The notes under the pieces were generated by a model that worked only from the letters and a program-made list of their open reading frames with translations, was not told the origin of the DNA and made no database searches. Shown one piece after another: positions 1 through 8,292 of a stretch of DNA of 64,000 nt (within the stretch, counting starts at the first letter, position 1; every line of letters starts with the position of its first letter). A program made the position numbers and the translations under genes. Origin of the DNA: SVEL01 sp017381055 (GTDB lineage Bacteria > Bacillota > Clostridia > Lachnospirales > Lachnospiraceae); contig JAXJYC010000029.1 of the NCBI GenBank assembly GCA_036307185.1, positions 124,001 through 188,000 of the forward strand, in the 5' to 3' direction.

Positions 1-314
1 ATATCGAAGATATTGAAAATGATACTGGACGTAATGAAAACCTCTCTCCAAAGGAACTTACTGATGTAGTATTAGCTTTTTGTAACAAAATAAAAGAAGC
101 TGGTTATACACCTATGATATATTGTAATCTTAAAGGATTTATAGGTATGTTAGAATTTGAGCGTTTGGAGGGCATTGAAAAATGGTACGCATATTATGGC
201 GATGATCTTTACTTCCCATATGAAGTATCAATATGGCAATACTCTTCTAGCGGAAAAATTGACGGCATAAGCGGTTCAGTTGACTTAAATATTTCGTTCA
301 AAAAATACGAATAA
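1..314 (+). CDS. GH25 lysozyme-type muramidase, C-terminal part (5' end outside window)
   Basis: The reading frame is open from base 3 with no start in the window, so only about the last 103 residues are visible. They contain EDIEN, which fits the catalytic D-x-E strand of glycoside hydrolase family 25, then a helix and MIYCN. The end WQYSSSGKIDGISGSVDLN is the characteristic GH25 C-terminal strand. The family cuts the MurNAc-GlcNAc bond of peptidoglycan, usually outside the cell. Any signal peptide or binding repeats would lie upstream. It ends head-to-head with yraN at a shared hairpin. The family call is good; its biological role (cell wall turnover or phage origin) cannot be judged. Confidence 0.85.
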   Translation, partial: IEDIENDTGRNENLSPKELTDVVLAFCNKIKEAGYTPMIYCNLKGFIGMLEFERLEGIEKWYAYYGDDLYFPYEVSIWQYSSSGKIDGISGSVDLNISFKKYE

Positions 315-326
315 TATATTAAATTA

Positions 327-366
327 AAATGCATTTGGGGATATTACATTCCACCAAATGCATTTT
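327..366. terminator. Bidirectional terminator hairpin between GH25 gene and yraN
   Basis: A 13-bp perfect stem (AAAATGCATTTGG paired with CCAAATGCATTTT) has A-rich and T-rich flanks on both sides. The right arm lies inside the last codons of yraN, so that gene ends within its own terminator. Confidence 0.8.
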
Positions 367-694
367 TTATATGACTAATTTTATTATTATCAAATCCTAT
401 CACATCAAATCTACATGGCATACCATAAAATTCTTTTTTATATGCCAAATAGGCCTCTGCCACTCTATAGATTATCATTTGTTTTTTATAATTTACAGCC
501 TCAGCAGAATAACCATAGGAATTGCTTTGCCTAAACTTAACCTCCACAAAAACTATGACATTTTTCTCTTTTGCAATTATATCTATTTCACCTTTTTTGC
601 TTCGAAAATTCCTATCTAAAATAACATATCCTGCTTTTTGTAAGTAATCACATGCAATATCCTCGTAATCAGTTCCCAATTGACGTTTGTTCAT
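344..694 (-). CDS. yraN: YraN family (UPF0102) nuclease-fold protein
   Basis: This is a 116-residue protein, the usual family length. The PD-(D/E)XK nuclease-like core is visible: GEIDIIA with Asp38, then VFVEVK with Glu51 and Lys53. The family is widespread and resembles Holliday-junction resolvases in fold; its in vivo role is not settled. It lies 2 bases after the FlhB-tail gene and is the last gene of the rnhB cluster, as in many Bacillota. Its stop codon is embedded in the terminator hairpin. The start is an ATG whose ribosome binding site would lie within the end of the preceding gene. Confidence 0.9.
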   Translation of the reverse strand: MNKRQLGTDYEDIACDYLQKAGYVILDRNFRSKKGEIDIIAKEKNVIVFVEVKFRQSNSYGYSAEAVNYKKQMIIYRVAEAYLAYKKEFYGMPCRFDVIGFDNNKISHIKNAFGGM

Positions 695-696
695 AC

Positions 697-996
697 TTAG
701 TTACCCATTACCTTTGCTTTGATTTTGTCCATTCTATCTACAAAAACAAGTATCTCTGCCACCGCTCCGTATAATTCTGGTGGTATAGCCTCACCTAACT
801 CTAATTTAGACAGTGTTTTTGCTAACTTCTCATCCTCATAAACTGGAATATCATTTTCACTAGCAGCTTGTGTAATTCTATCAGCCAAAGCACCTTTGCC
901 TGAAGCAATAACCGTTGGCGCCTCATCACCAGGATTATATGACAATGCTACTGCAATTTTTGATTTATTCTCTTTTTCATTATCATAATTCAGCAA
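697..996 (-). CDS. ylqH: FlhB C-terminal-domain protein (YlqH/FlhX-like)
   Basis: The 99 residues match only the cytoplasmic C-terminal domain of the flagellar export switch protein FlhB/EscU: an AVALSYNPG strand, a GALADRI helix, IPVYED, and ending at IPPELYGAVAEILVFV. The autocleavage motif NPTH of FlhB is replaced by NPGD, so normal FlhB autocleavage is not expected. Translation probably begins at a TTG codon 7 nt after GGAGG. Bacillus subtilis has the same arrangement (rnhB-ylqG-ylqH). In some bacteria such stand-alone tails (FlhX) can partly replace the FlhB tail. No other flagellar export gene is in this window. Confidence 0.85.
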   Translation of the reverse strand: MLNYDNEKENKSKIAVALSYNPGDEAPTVIASGKGALADRITQAASENDIPVYEDEKLAKTLSKLELGEAIPPELYGAVAEILVFVDRMDKIKAKVMGN

Positions 997-1008
997 ATTG
1001 TCACCTCC

Positions 1009-2658
1009 TTATGCTCTTACATCAAATGAATATCTCTTAATAGAAATCTGAGGTTTGTCATTCTCTAGCATATTCATAAATGCATTTTCATTACTTGAAT
1101 CAGGCATAACTAAAGCATTTAAAGTTACAGAGTAACCTCTTTTTGTTAATCTTTCTTTAAGCTCATCTAAATGTTCTTCTACTAATTTAACTGACGTTAT
1201 ATCTTTTAGCGAAAACTGTGTCTTTAAGGTTTTGCCTTCCAATAAAACATCCACATCTGTTGCACCTAAATGCTCTAAATCCAAATGTAAAAAAGCTGTT
1301 ATGCTATCTTTGTTAACCGGTTTTCCATTCTTTCTGTTAAATACATACAAATCACCATGAGCCTTACTTTCATTTAATTTTACTGGTAACTGTATATATG
1401 CTGCCATTTGGCTTAAATCTTGCATAAATTGCATATTATTTCTCATATTAGATGTAGTTTGATATAATATGTTGTCTTTATTTCCCGAATTTTCCAAAAG
1501 ATTCATTAAAAGCTCTGTCTTTTTATCAAGACGCTCATATAACTTTTTAACATTCTCTTTTACTTCTGTTTCATTATCTCCTAATCTATTTACATTAAGT
1601 TCAAAGTTCTTTTCAACTTTATCTTTTATATAATCCTTAAATTCATCAGAGACTAAAAATCCCTTTAATTCCTCACTATTTAAGTTGTTTAACTTACCTA
1701 ATACCTGTTCTGTAGTCAATTTAATTTTAGAATCATTATATGTATTTACAGATAAAACAACACCTTCATCTTTTATATTAAGTTTTTCTAAAAACGCTTC
1801 ATCCTCAGAATTATTCTCTACTGCCTGTTCTTTAATATATGAATTTTCTTTTTGAATAACTTTCACAGTTCCATCTTCACTGGTATTCATCTTATTATAA
1901 GTAGCCGTAGTGTCTACATCATCGTTTAAAAGCCTGATTATTTCCTTACCCAAACTTGCTACCGTTTGCGAATCATTAGACTGTAAAGCTTCTTCTAGTA
2001 TTTCTGGAATCTGTGTTGCAACAGTATCTACCTGTGCCATAATTCTATGCTCACAATTTCTATATGCTGCAAACTGCTGAACATTTTCCTTTGACAACGG
2101 TATCCCATGACGTTCCATCATAACAACATCCTGTGGTTCCTCAGCCTCTAAAGTATCTACTTTTTTTATCATTTCACTTAAAGACTGCTTGTCTATAGAC
2201 ATCTCATTTTGCATCATAGTCTTAACAACCTTGATATTCCTATCATTAGTAGGAACCTCTGCAGCCTCTAAAGCTTTCAAAAGTACATTTGTATTAAAAT
2301 TATTGATTTTAATAGGCTTAATCATTACTGTTTTTCCATCATTAGATGAAACATTGAAAGTAATATGATCACCTATATTTAAATTCTTAGAATCTGCTGT
2401 TGTAGCATCAAGAGTCTTTTCATCTCCAAGAAGAATTTTTATTGCATATCCTCTAACATCTATAATATCTCCGCTAAAAGTTGATCCTGGTTGCATCTGT
2501 GCAAGCAACATATTGCCTGTAATTTGAGCTGTTTGACGAATCGCATTTCCATTAGTTACAGTAGTTGCACCGCTTGTTCCTGTTCCTGTGGAGGCTGCTC
2601 GTAAGCTTTTAATATCTCCGGCAGAAGATGAAGTTATTCTTTTGTCGATAGAATTCAT
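1009..2658 (-). CDS. FliK-like protein (YlqG position), flagellar hook-length control C-terminal fold
   Basis: The 549-residue soluble protein has no signal peptide. Its N-terminal ~50 residues are Ser/Thr/Gly-rich and the middle (about 190-420) is acidic and helix-rich. The last ~120 residues read as the FliK C-terminal (Flg_hook) domain: a strand with LPVKLN, GDLYVFNRKNG, HLDLEHLGATDVDVLLEG, then a helix and a YSVTLNALVMP strand. In flagella FliK interacts with the FlhB tail, and here the next gene is an FlhB-tail protein, so the pair may form a related two-protein module. The start ATG follows GGAGG. The function outside flagella is unknown. Confidence 0.7.
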   Translation of the reverse strand: MNSIDKRITSSSAGDIKSLRAASTGTGTSGATTVTNGNAIRQTAQITGNMLLAQMQPGSTFSGDIIDVRGYAIKILLGDEKTLDATTADSKNLNIGDHITFNVSSNDGKTVMIKPIKINNFNTNVLLKALEAAEVPTNDRNIKVVKTMMQNEMSIDKQSLSEMIKKVDTLEAEEPQDVVMMERHGIPLSKENVQQFAAYRNCEHRIMAQVDTVATQIPEILEEALQSNDSQTVASLGKEIIRLLNDDVDTTATYNKMNTSEDGTVKVIQKENSYIKEQAVENNSEDEAFLEKLNIKDEGVVLSVNTYNDSKIKLTTEQVLGKLNNLNSEELKGFLVSDEFKDYIKDKVEKNFELNVNRLGDNETEVKENVKKLYERLDKKTELLMNLLENSGNKDNILYQTTSNMRNNMQFMQDLSQMAAYIQLPVKLNESKAHGDLYVFNRKNGKPVNKDSITAFLHLDLEHLGATDVDVLLEGKTLKTQFSLKDITSVKLVEEHLDELKERLTKRGYSVTLNALVMPDSSNENAFMNMLENDKPQISIKRYSFDVRA

Positions 2659-2688
2659 ACGATTTTAACCTCCTTTAGACTTTAATAA

Positions 2689-3453
2689 TTAAACAAAATT
2701 CTTTATAAAACTTTGTCTATGTATTGGTGTTGGCCCTAATTTCTTTAGTGCATCAATATGTGTCGCTGAACCATAACCCTTATTTCCTGCAAAGTCATAC
2801 TCCGGATATAATTTGTCAAATTCCACCATCATTCTATCCCTTGTAACCTTTGCCACAATACTTGCTGCTGCTATAGATATGCTCTTTGCATCTCCTTTAA
2901 TTATAGGCACCTGTTTAATATTCACCATTGGGATTGTAACAGCATCATTAAGAAGTAATGTAGGTTTAACCTCTAAAGCATCAATTGCTTTTCTCATAGC
3001 ACTATATGTAGCCTGCAATATATTGATATCATCAATAACCTTTGGACTCTCGATTCCTATTCCTACAGAAATAGCTTTCTCCATTATAATATCATAAAGC
3101 TCTTCTCTCTTCTTTTCCGTTAACTTCTTAGAATCATTTATATATAAAACATTAAAGTCCTTTGGTAATATCACAGCACATGTAACCACCGGTCCTGCTA
3201 ATGGACCTCTACCAACCTCATCAATTCCAGCTATAAACTCATAATCAGCATACTTTTTTTCATACATTTTCATGTTTTCTGTTCGTTCTAGCTCTTTTAT
3301 ATACCCATTATATACTTTTCTATACTTTTCTAATAATTTAATAACGCCTTGTCTTGTATCTGTTTCAAAATTTGCTAATTTAGAGGGTAATAACTCAATT
3401 GGTGAACTTTCTAATATTTCTTTTATTTGACCTACCTTTAATTCTTCACTCAT
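2689..3453 (-). CDS. rnhB: Ribonuclease HII
   Basis: RNase HII cuts the RNA strand of RNA-DNA hybrids and removes single ribonucleotides from DNA. The signature GIDEVGRGPLAGP gives the acidic pair Asp78-Glu79, and NDSKKL and the later ND...A helices complete the fold. At 254 residues it carries the ~70-residue N-terminal extension common in Bacillota. The GGAG site is well placed before the ATG. It lies directly downstream of the lepB-ylqF-lepB-lepB run, matching the conserved rplS-lepB-ylqF-rnhB order. Confidence 0.96.
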   Translation of the reverse strand: MSEELKVGQIKEILESSPIELLPSKLANFETDTRQGVIKLLEKYRKVYNGYIKELERTENMKMYEKKYADYEFIAGIDEVGRGPLAGPVVTCAVILPKDFNVLYINDSKKLTEKKREELYDIIMEKAISVGIGIESPKVIDDINILQATYSAMRKAIDALEVKPTLLLNDAVTIPMVNIKQVPIIKGDAKSISIAAASIVAKVTRDRMMVEFDKLYPEYDFAGNKGYGSATHIDALKKLGPTPIHRQSFIKNFV

Positions 3454-3472
3454 AATATTCTCCTAAATTACT

Positions 3473-4063
3473 TTATCTATGATCTATAAAACTAAACTTA
3501 TTAAAAGGATAAAATCTAACCCACGCTCTACCTAATATATCATCTTCATCAATCAAACCTATTTGACGGCTATCATAACTATTATTTCTATTATCTCCTA
3601 ATACAAAATATTGCCCTTCTGGTATAGTTATCGGTACTGAAGCTAAGTATGCCTGCATTATATTAGCATTAGAATAATATCCATAATTTTCATTTAAAGA
3701 TACCGTGTCACCTTCTTCATTTATTAAAAACACCTCACCATTTTCAATAAATATTGTATCGCCCGGCATTCCTATAACTCTTTTTATGTAATATACATCT
3801 TCATTTTTAAATGGATCATGGTAATTAAACACTATTACATCATATCTTTCTATCTCTCCAAATCTATAAGATAGCTTTTCTACAATAATATTATCTCCAT
3901 TTTCTAAGCTTGGATACATAGAATCTCCATCTACCACTGTTCTTTGTCCAACATATGTGATAATAAGATATGCTATAAACAAAGCCAATAAACCATACGC
4001 AACAAATTCTAATATTTTCCATACTCTTTCACTTATATTCAATTTTTTTCTTAAGCTTTCCAT
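3473..4063 (-). CDS. lepB: Signal peptidase I (copy 1)
   Basis: This type I signal peptidase is a membrane serine protease that removes signal peptides from exported proteins. It has one N-terminal membrane segment (about residues 18-38), then GDSMYPSLENGD with the nucleophile Ser48, YYIKRVIGMPGD with the general base Lys94, and the GDNRNNSYDSR box. The length of 196 is typical of Gram-positive enzymes. It starts 1 base after the stop of copy 2, so the two are translated together; its ribosome binding site is weak. It is one of three paralogues within 2.7 kb. Confidence 0.95.
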   Translation of the reverse strand: MESLRKKLNISERVWKILEFVAYGLLALFIAYLIITYVGQRTVVDGDSMYPSLENGDNIIVEKLSYRFGEIERYDVIVFNYHDPFKNEDVYYIKRVIGMPGDTIFIENGEVFLINEEGDTVSLNENYGYYSNANIMQAYLASVPITIPEGQYFVLGDNRNNSYDSRQIGLIDEDDILGRAWVRFYPFNKFSFIDHR

Positions 4064-4064
4064 A

Positions 4065-4646
4065 TTACTGATATCTCAACGACCCAATTCCTTTAAATGG
4101 ATAAAGTCGAAAAACCGCCTTTCCTATTATTGTCTCCTTTTTTACTAACCCAACACTACTTCGACTATCATCACTATCATAGCGATTATCACCTAACACA
4201 AAATACTCATCTTTCCCTAATGTTACAGGATCAAAATCTGTAAATTGCGGTTCTCCATCATATAAACCATAATATTCTTTAAATTCATGATAGTCTAAAT
4301 CATCTTTGCCTTTTAAATAAATAACATTATTTGAAATATAAATAGATTCTCCCGGCAAAGCTATAACACGTTTAATATATTTTTGTGCATAATCATATCT
4401 GTACTTAAAAGCAATCAAATCAAAGCGTTTTGGTTCACTATCCTTATATGCTCTTTTATCTATTATTACTACATCTCCATCTTCCAAAGAAGGATTCATA
4501 GAATGACCATTTATCATCATTGGTGCATAAAAAAACTTCGTAAAGCAAACTGTCAAAACACTAATTACAAGAATAAAGCACATTCCTTTAAGTGCAAACT
4601 TTATTTTATTATTTAAGCTTTTGTACCAATCAATAATTTCTCCCAT
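4065..4646 (-). CDS. lepB: Signal peptidase I (copy 2)
   Basis: This 193-residue paralogue has one N-terminal membrane segment (about 20-40), NGHSMNPSLEDGD with Ser49, YIKRVIALPGES with Lys92, and GDNRYDSDDSR. All catalytic boxes are intact, so it should be active. The protein differs clearly from the copies on either side, mainly in the insert between the Lys box and GDNR, which shapes substrate access in the family. It begins one base after the TAG stop of ylqF, with only a distant GGAG, which suggests translational coupling. Confidence 0.94.
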   Translation of the reverse strand: MGEIIDWYKSLNNKIKFALKGMCFILVISVLTVCFTKFFYAPMMINGHSMNPSLEDGDVVIIDKRAYKDSEPKRFDLIAFKYRYDYAQKYIKRVIALPGESIYISNNVIYLKGKDDLDYHEFKEYYGLYDGEPQFTDFDPVTLGKDEYFVLGDNRYDSDDSRSSVGLVKKETIIGKAVFRLYPFKGIGSLRYQ

Positions 4647-4647
4647 A

Positions 4648-5487
4648 CTACGGACGCTCCAGTGTAATTCTACCTAACTTACCTGCTCTAAACTCATCAA
4701 CAACAATATCTGCTGCTTTATCAATATCAATCATACTTCCTTTTTTTAGACAGCCTCTCTTAATACCAATTTGTTCTAATATCTCAAGTTCCTTAATATC
4801 CTCTGCCACACCATATCTATCAAGGATAGTTCCTGGATACTCCTTTATCAAGAACTTAATAAGTTCTACCGACAACTCAGCAATATTTAATATTTCATCA
4901 TTAATAGATCCCGCCATAGCAAGCTTTAATCCTATCTGCTGATCTTCAAACTTTGGCCACAAGATTCCTGGAGTATCTAAAAGCTCCAAGTTTTTATTTA
5001 ATTTAATCCACTGTTTTCCCTTAGTTACACCTGGTTTATTACCAGTCTTAGCACAAGCCTTTTTAGCATAAGAATTAATAAATGTAGACTTTCCTACATT
5101 AGGAATACCAACAACCATAGCTCTTACAGGTCTATTGATAATACCTCTTTTTCTATCTCTTTCAATTTTTTCCTTGCAAGCTTCTTGTATAACACCATTT
5201 ATCGCTTTCATTCCAGCTCCGCTACGTGAATCTAATTTAATTACAAAGAAACCTTTTTCTTTAAAATATTCTGTCCACTGATTATTAGCTCTCTCATCAG
5301 CTAAATCAGCCTTATTAAGCAAAATAAGTCTTGCCTTATTCTTAGCAAGATTATCAATATCTGGATTTCTACTACTAAGTGGAAGACGTGCATCTACAAG
5401 CTCTATAACTAAGTCAATAAGCTTTATATCTTCCTCCATCATTCTTCTAGCCTTTGTCATATGGCCTGGATACCACTGTATATTCAT
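4648..5487 (-). CDS. rbgA: Ribosome biogenesis GTPase YlqF/RbgA
   Basis: This circularly permuted GTPase is needed for late assembly of the 50S subunit. The permuted order is visible: G4 NKAD at 58-61, G1 GIPNVGKST at 127-135 and G3 DTPG at 171-174, followed by a C-terminal helical RNA-binding part. The N-terminal NIQWYPGHMTKARR is the family hallmark. The length of 279 is normal. It sits between lepB copies and downstream of rplS, as in B. subtilis. It ends in TAG. Confidence 0.96.
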   Translation of the reverse strand: MNIQWYPGHMTKARRMMEEDIKLIDLVIELVDARLPLSSRNPDIDNLAKNKARLILLNKADLADERANNQWTEYFKEKGFFVIKLDSRSGAGMKAINGVIQEACKEKIERDRKRGIINRPVRAMVVGIPNVGKSTFINSYAKKACAKTGNKPGVTKGKQWIKLNKNLELLDTPGILWPKFEDQQIGLKLAMAGSINDEILNIAELSVELIKFLIKEYPGTILDRYGVAEDIKELEILEQIGIKRGCLKKGSMIDIDKAADIVVDEFRAGKLGRITLERP

Positions 5488-5526
5488 AATATTTATTATT
5501 TCCTTTCACCTATTTAAAACTATATA

Positions 5527-6087
5527 TTATTTGATTAATCCAATTCTGTTAAAAGGCGCATATATCATCCACGCTTTTCCAACAATTGCCTCTTCATTAA
5601 TATTTCCTACATATAAGAAACGACTGTCCTCTGATACATTTCTACTATCACCTAACACAAAATATTCTCCTGTAGGTATTTTAACATAATCCGTTACATA
5701 ACCAGCCTCGAACTTGTCCTTGCAATACTTCTCCTCAAGAACTGTTTCTCCATCCTTATTTTTAATATATATCTTACTATCCTCTATCTTGATTTCCTCA
5801 CCAGGTAAACCAATAATTCTTTTTATAGTAAGCTTTTCTTCATCATCCTTAAATACAATAATATCATATCTTTCTGGCTCTGATATAGCATACGCAAGCT
5901 TATTTATAAGAACACTTTCTCCATTATTAAGCTTAGGCGACATAGAATTGCCTATCATCTTAGCTGTATCACACATATATATTACAAAAAACAATGCCAA
6001 CGCCATAACAGCAATAACATCTATAATCCACTTTAATATATCATCCAACACAAATTTCTTGTCTGGAATAGGATCAAAATACCCCAT
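5527..6087 (-). CDS. lepB: Signal peptidase I (copy 3)
   Basis: This is the third signal peptidase paralogue, 186 residues from the chosen start. An earlier in-frame ATG (6102) is rejected because the GGAGG site lies between it and the second ATG at 6087. There is a membrane segment at about 20-38, GNSMSPKLNNGES with Ser48, LTIKR with Lys89, and GDSRNVSEDSR instead of GDNR, a conservative change seen in active enzymes. It is the copy nearest to rplS, the position of the single lepB in many relatives. Confidence 0.94.
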   Translation of the reverse strand: MGYFDPIPDKKFVLDDILKWIIDVIAVMALALFFVIYMCDTAKMIGNSMSPKLNNGESVLINKLAYAISEPERYDIIVFKDDEEKLTIKRIIGLPGEEIKIEDSKIYIKNKDGETVLEEKYCKDKFEAGYVTDYVKIPTGEYFVLGDSRNVSEDSRFLYVGNINEEAIVGKAWMIYAPFNRIGLIK

Positions 6088-6129
6088 ACAAACCTCCGTC
6101 ACATCAATCTATCGCTATGATTATAAAGC

Positions 6130-6161
6130 AAAAAAGGAACAAATACAACCGTATTTGTTCC
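6130..6161 (-). terminator. Rho-independent terminator of rplS
   Basis: On the minus strand an 11-bp perfect stem (GGAACAAATAC / GTATTTGTTCC, loop GGTT) is followed by TTTTTT. It separates the ribosomal operon from the lepB-rbgA-rnhB group. Confidence 0.9.
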
Positions 6162-6177
6162 CAAATCTGCAAGAAAA

Positions 6178-6525
6178 TTATCTAACGATTTCCTTAACCT
6201 TAGCAGCCTTACCAACTCTTTCTCTTAAGTAGTTAAGCTTAGCTCTTCTAGCCTTACCATATCTAACAACTTCGATCTTCTCGATTGTTGGTGAGTGTAA
6301 TGGCCATGTCTTCTCTACGCCGATACCATTTGAGTTCTTTCTAACTGTAAATGTCTCTCTTGAGCTACCGCCCTGTCTCTTTAATACTGTACCCTCGAAA
6401 ACCTGTACTCTTTCACGGTTTCCTTCCTTGATTCTAGCGTGAACCTTAACAGTATCACCTACGTGGAACTCTGTAACAGATTCCTTTAACTGAGCAGCCT
6501 CAATGTTCTTAATAATTTCGTTCAT
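6178..6525 (-). CDS. rplS: 50S ribosomal protein L19
   Basis: The 115-residue L19 lies at the 30S-50S interface. Recognisable stretches are FHVGDTVKVHARIKEG, VFEGTVLKRQGG, and the C-terminal VRYGKARRAKLNYLRE. The start follows GGAGG. A promoter directly after trmD lets it be transcribed apart from the rest of the operon, and a strong terminator follows. Confidence 0.98.
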   Translation of the reverse strand: MNEIIKNIEAAQLKESVTEFHVGDTVKVHARIKEGNRERVQVFEGTVLKRQGGSSRETFTVRKNSNGIGVEKTWPLHSPTIEKIEVVRYGKARRAKLNYLRERVGKAAKVKEIVR

Positions 6526-6651
6526 CTTGTGAACCTCCTTAATACTTCAACATTCTTAATACTTAAAACGTAACAGAGGAATATCTCTAATCTGTATGTA
6601 AATATATTTACATAACCTATGAAATTATAACATAAAATAATAATATTGCAA
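6526..6651 (-). promoter_or_regulatory. rplS promoter and structured leader
   Basis: Minus-strand TTGCAA, a 16-nt spacer and TATAAT lie at 6624-6651, immediately after the trmD stop. The ~90-nt leader contains a hairpin of 8-bp arms (TATGTAAA / TTTACATA) and a second weak hairpin before the GGAGG of rplS. Ribosomal-protein leaders of L19 are known in Bacillota; whether this one binds L19 is inference. Confidence 0.6.
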
Positions 6652-6656
6652 GTATT

Positions 6657-7382
6657 TTATCCAATATCTTGTAAAAATTTCTTATCCTTTTTTGTTAACT
6701 CTACCTTTTCAAATAAATCTGGTCTTCTTTCCTTTGTAAGGAGTAATGATTGTTCTCTTCTCCACTTCTCAATATTGGCATGATGACCACTTAATAAAAC
6801 TGAAGGAACAGATTCTCCTTCCCAAACTTCCGGTCTAGTATACTGAGGATATTCCAAAAGATTATCTGTAAATGTTTCTGTCTCAGCAGATATATCATTA
6901 TTGAGCACTCCTGGTATTAATCTAGATATTGCATCTATCATAACCATAGCCGGTAATTCACCACCTGTTAAAACAAAATCTCCCAATGATACTTCATCTG
7001 TAACAATTTTATCAAGTACTCTCTTATCAATACCTTCATAATGACCACATAAAAAAACCAAATTTTCTTCATTGGCTAATTCCTTTGCCATATCCTGATT
7101 AAATGTTTTTCCAGTTGGAGTCATAAATAACACTCTAGGCTTTTTTTCTAGCTTACTTTCAATAGCCTTGTAACAATCATATACTGGCTGTGCCTGCATT
7201 ACCATTCCAGCACCACCACCATATGGATAATCATCTACATGACGATGCTTATCAGTAGTATACTCTCTTATATCTACAGCTTTTATAGACAAAAGTTCCT
7301 TTTCCATTGCTTTTCCAATAATGCTTGTATTAAGTCCATTCATAACCATATCTGGAAATAAAGTCATAATATAATAATTCAT
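6657..7382 (-). CDS. trmD: tRNA (guanine37-N1)-methyltransferase
   Basis: TrmD methylates G37 next to the anticodon and prevents +1 frameshifting. The SPOUT trefoil-knot motifs are present: LCGHYEGIDKRV and DEVSLGDFVLTGGELP, with an N-terminal NYYIMTLFPDMV. The 241-residue length is typical. It sits 15 bases after rimM in the classical rpsP-khpA-rimM-trmD-rplS order, and GAGG precedes the ATG. Confidence 0.97.
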   Translation of the reverse strand: MNYYIMTLFPDMVMNGLNTSIIGKAMEKELLSIKAVDIREYTTDKHRHVDDYPYGGGAGMVMQAQPVYDCYKAIESKLEKKPRVLFMTPTGKTFNQDMAKELANEENLVFLCGHYEGIDKRVLDKIVTDEVSLGDFVLTGGELPAMVMIDAISRLIPGVLNNDISAETETFTDNLLEYPQYTRPEVWEGESVPSVLLSGHHANIEKWRREQSLLLTKERRPDLFEKVELTKKDKKFLQDIG

Positions 7383-7397
7383 TTTTTATCCTCTAAA

Positions 7398-7913
7398 TTA
7401 CATATCCATAAGTCCATCTAATACATGAACTGTTATCTTTCTACCTTCTATATCAACATTTAATACACATGATGGAATATTTGGTAATAATAGCTCTTTT
7501 TCTGTATCTTTAAGCTTAACAACAAATACATCATTAGCACCTGTTTGCATAACATCATAAAGAACACCTAATTCCTCGCCTTCCTCATTTACAACATCCA
7601 TATCTATTAAATCTGCAATATAATACTCACCTTCATCAAGAGGTGTTGCATTCTCTCTTTTAACATACAAGTCACAACCCTTGTATTTTTCTATATCATT
7701 TATATTATCAATACCTTTAAACTTCACTATAACAAGATTTTTGAAAAATCTTGCCGACTGAAGTTCTAAGGTAATCTTTTCTCTTTTAGCATCTAATATA
7801 ACTGTCTTTAACTTTTTAAAACGCTCTGGAGCATCTGTTGTAGGAAACACCTTAACCTCACCTTTTACTCCATGAGTATTAGCTATTACACCAACTCTAA
7901 ATAAATCGTCCAT
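7398..7913 (-). CDS. rimM: 16S rRNA maturation factor RimM
   Basis: RimM helps assembly of the 30S head and binds S19. The N-terminal domain opens with LFRVGVIANTHGVKGEVKV and the C-terminal PRC-barrel half contains GEYYIADLIDMDV and LLPNIPSCVLNVD. The start is set at 7913 (171 residues) because AAGGAG lies 4 bases upstream of this ATG, inside a longer open frame that begins at 7946. It is part of the ffh-rplS operon. Confidence 0.95.
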   Translation of the reverse strand: MDDLFRVGVIANTHGVKGEVKVFPTTDAPERFKKLKTVILDAKREKITLELQSARFFKNLVIVKFKGIDNINDIEKYKGCDLYVKRENATPLDEGEYYIADLIDMDVVNEEGEELGVLYDVMQTGANDVFVVKLKDTEKELLLPNIPSCVLNVDIEGRKITVHVLDGLMDM

Positions 7914-7960
7914 TTTTTCTCCTTTTGGTTTATAACCTTTTGACACTTGGATTTTAAAAT

Positions 7961-7984
7961 AAGCGAGGCGAAAACGCCTCGCTT
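7961..7984 (-). terminator. GC-rich hairpin between khpA and rimM
   Basis: A 10-bp perfect stem (AAGCGAGGCG / CGCCTCGCTT) with loop TTTT is followed on the minus strand by ATTTTAAAA. The U-run is short, so it may attenuate transcription or act as an RNA-processing or stability element rather than fully end transcription within the operon. Confidence 0.6.
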
Positions 7985-8031
7985 GAAAGCTTAATCTTAG
8001 TTTCTACTAAACTATGATCTAACCCCAGCAG

Positions 8032-8262
8032 TTACTGTAAAATATCTACAATAACCTTCTTATCATCCTTGGATGCAGCTGCCTTTACAACTGAACGAAT
8101 CGACTTAGCGATACGACCCTGCTTACCAATGATTTTACCCTTATCATCTTCAGCAACTTTAATCTCCACTACAAGACCCTTTTCAGTTTCCTTCTCTGTA
8201 ACAACCACTTCTTCCGGCGAATCTACTAGAGCTTTTGCAATTACCTCTACTAAATCTTTCAT
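8032..8262 (-). CDS. khpA: KH-domain RNA-binding protein KhpA
   Basis: This 76-residue single KH domain has the GxxG loop as IIGKQGRI. KhpA works with KhpB/Jag in Gram-positive bacteria and influences cell elongation and division through RNA binding. It is located, as usual, between rpsP and rimM. The start ATG follows GAGGTG. A longer N-terminus is not possible because the gap to rpsP is only 30 bases. Confidence 0.93.
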   Translation of the reverse strand: MKDLVEVIAKALVDSPEEVVVTEKETEKGLVVEIKVAEDDKGKIIGKQGRIAKSIRSVVKAAASKDDKKVIVDILQ

Positions 8263-8292
8263 GACTACACCTCGCCTTGATTATGGTTATAA

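Noticed and set aside
5714..6232. Long plus-strand open frame opposite lepB copy 3 and rplS
   Set aside because: It is antisense to two clear genes, has no ribosome binding site and reads as low-complexity Ser/Ile/Leu sequence.
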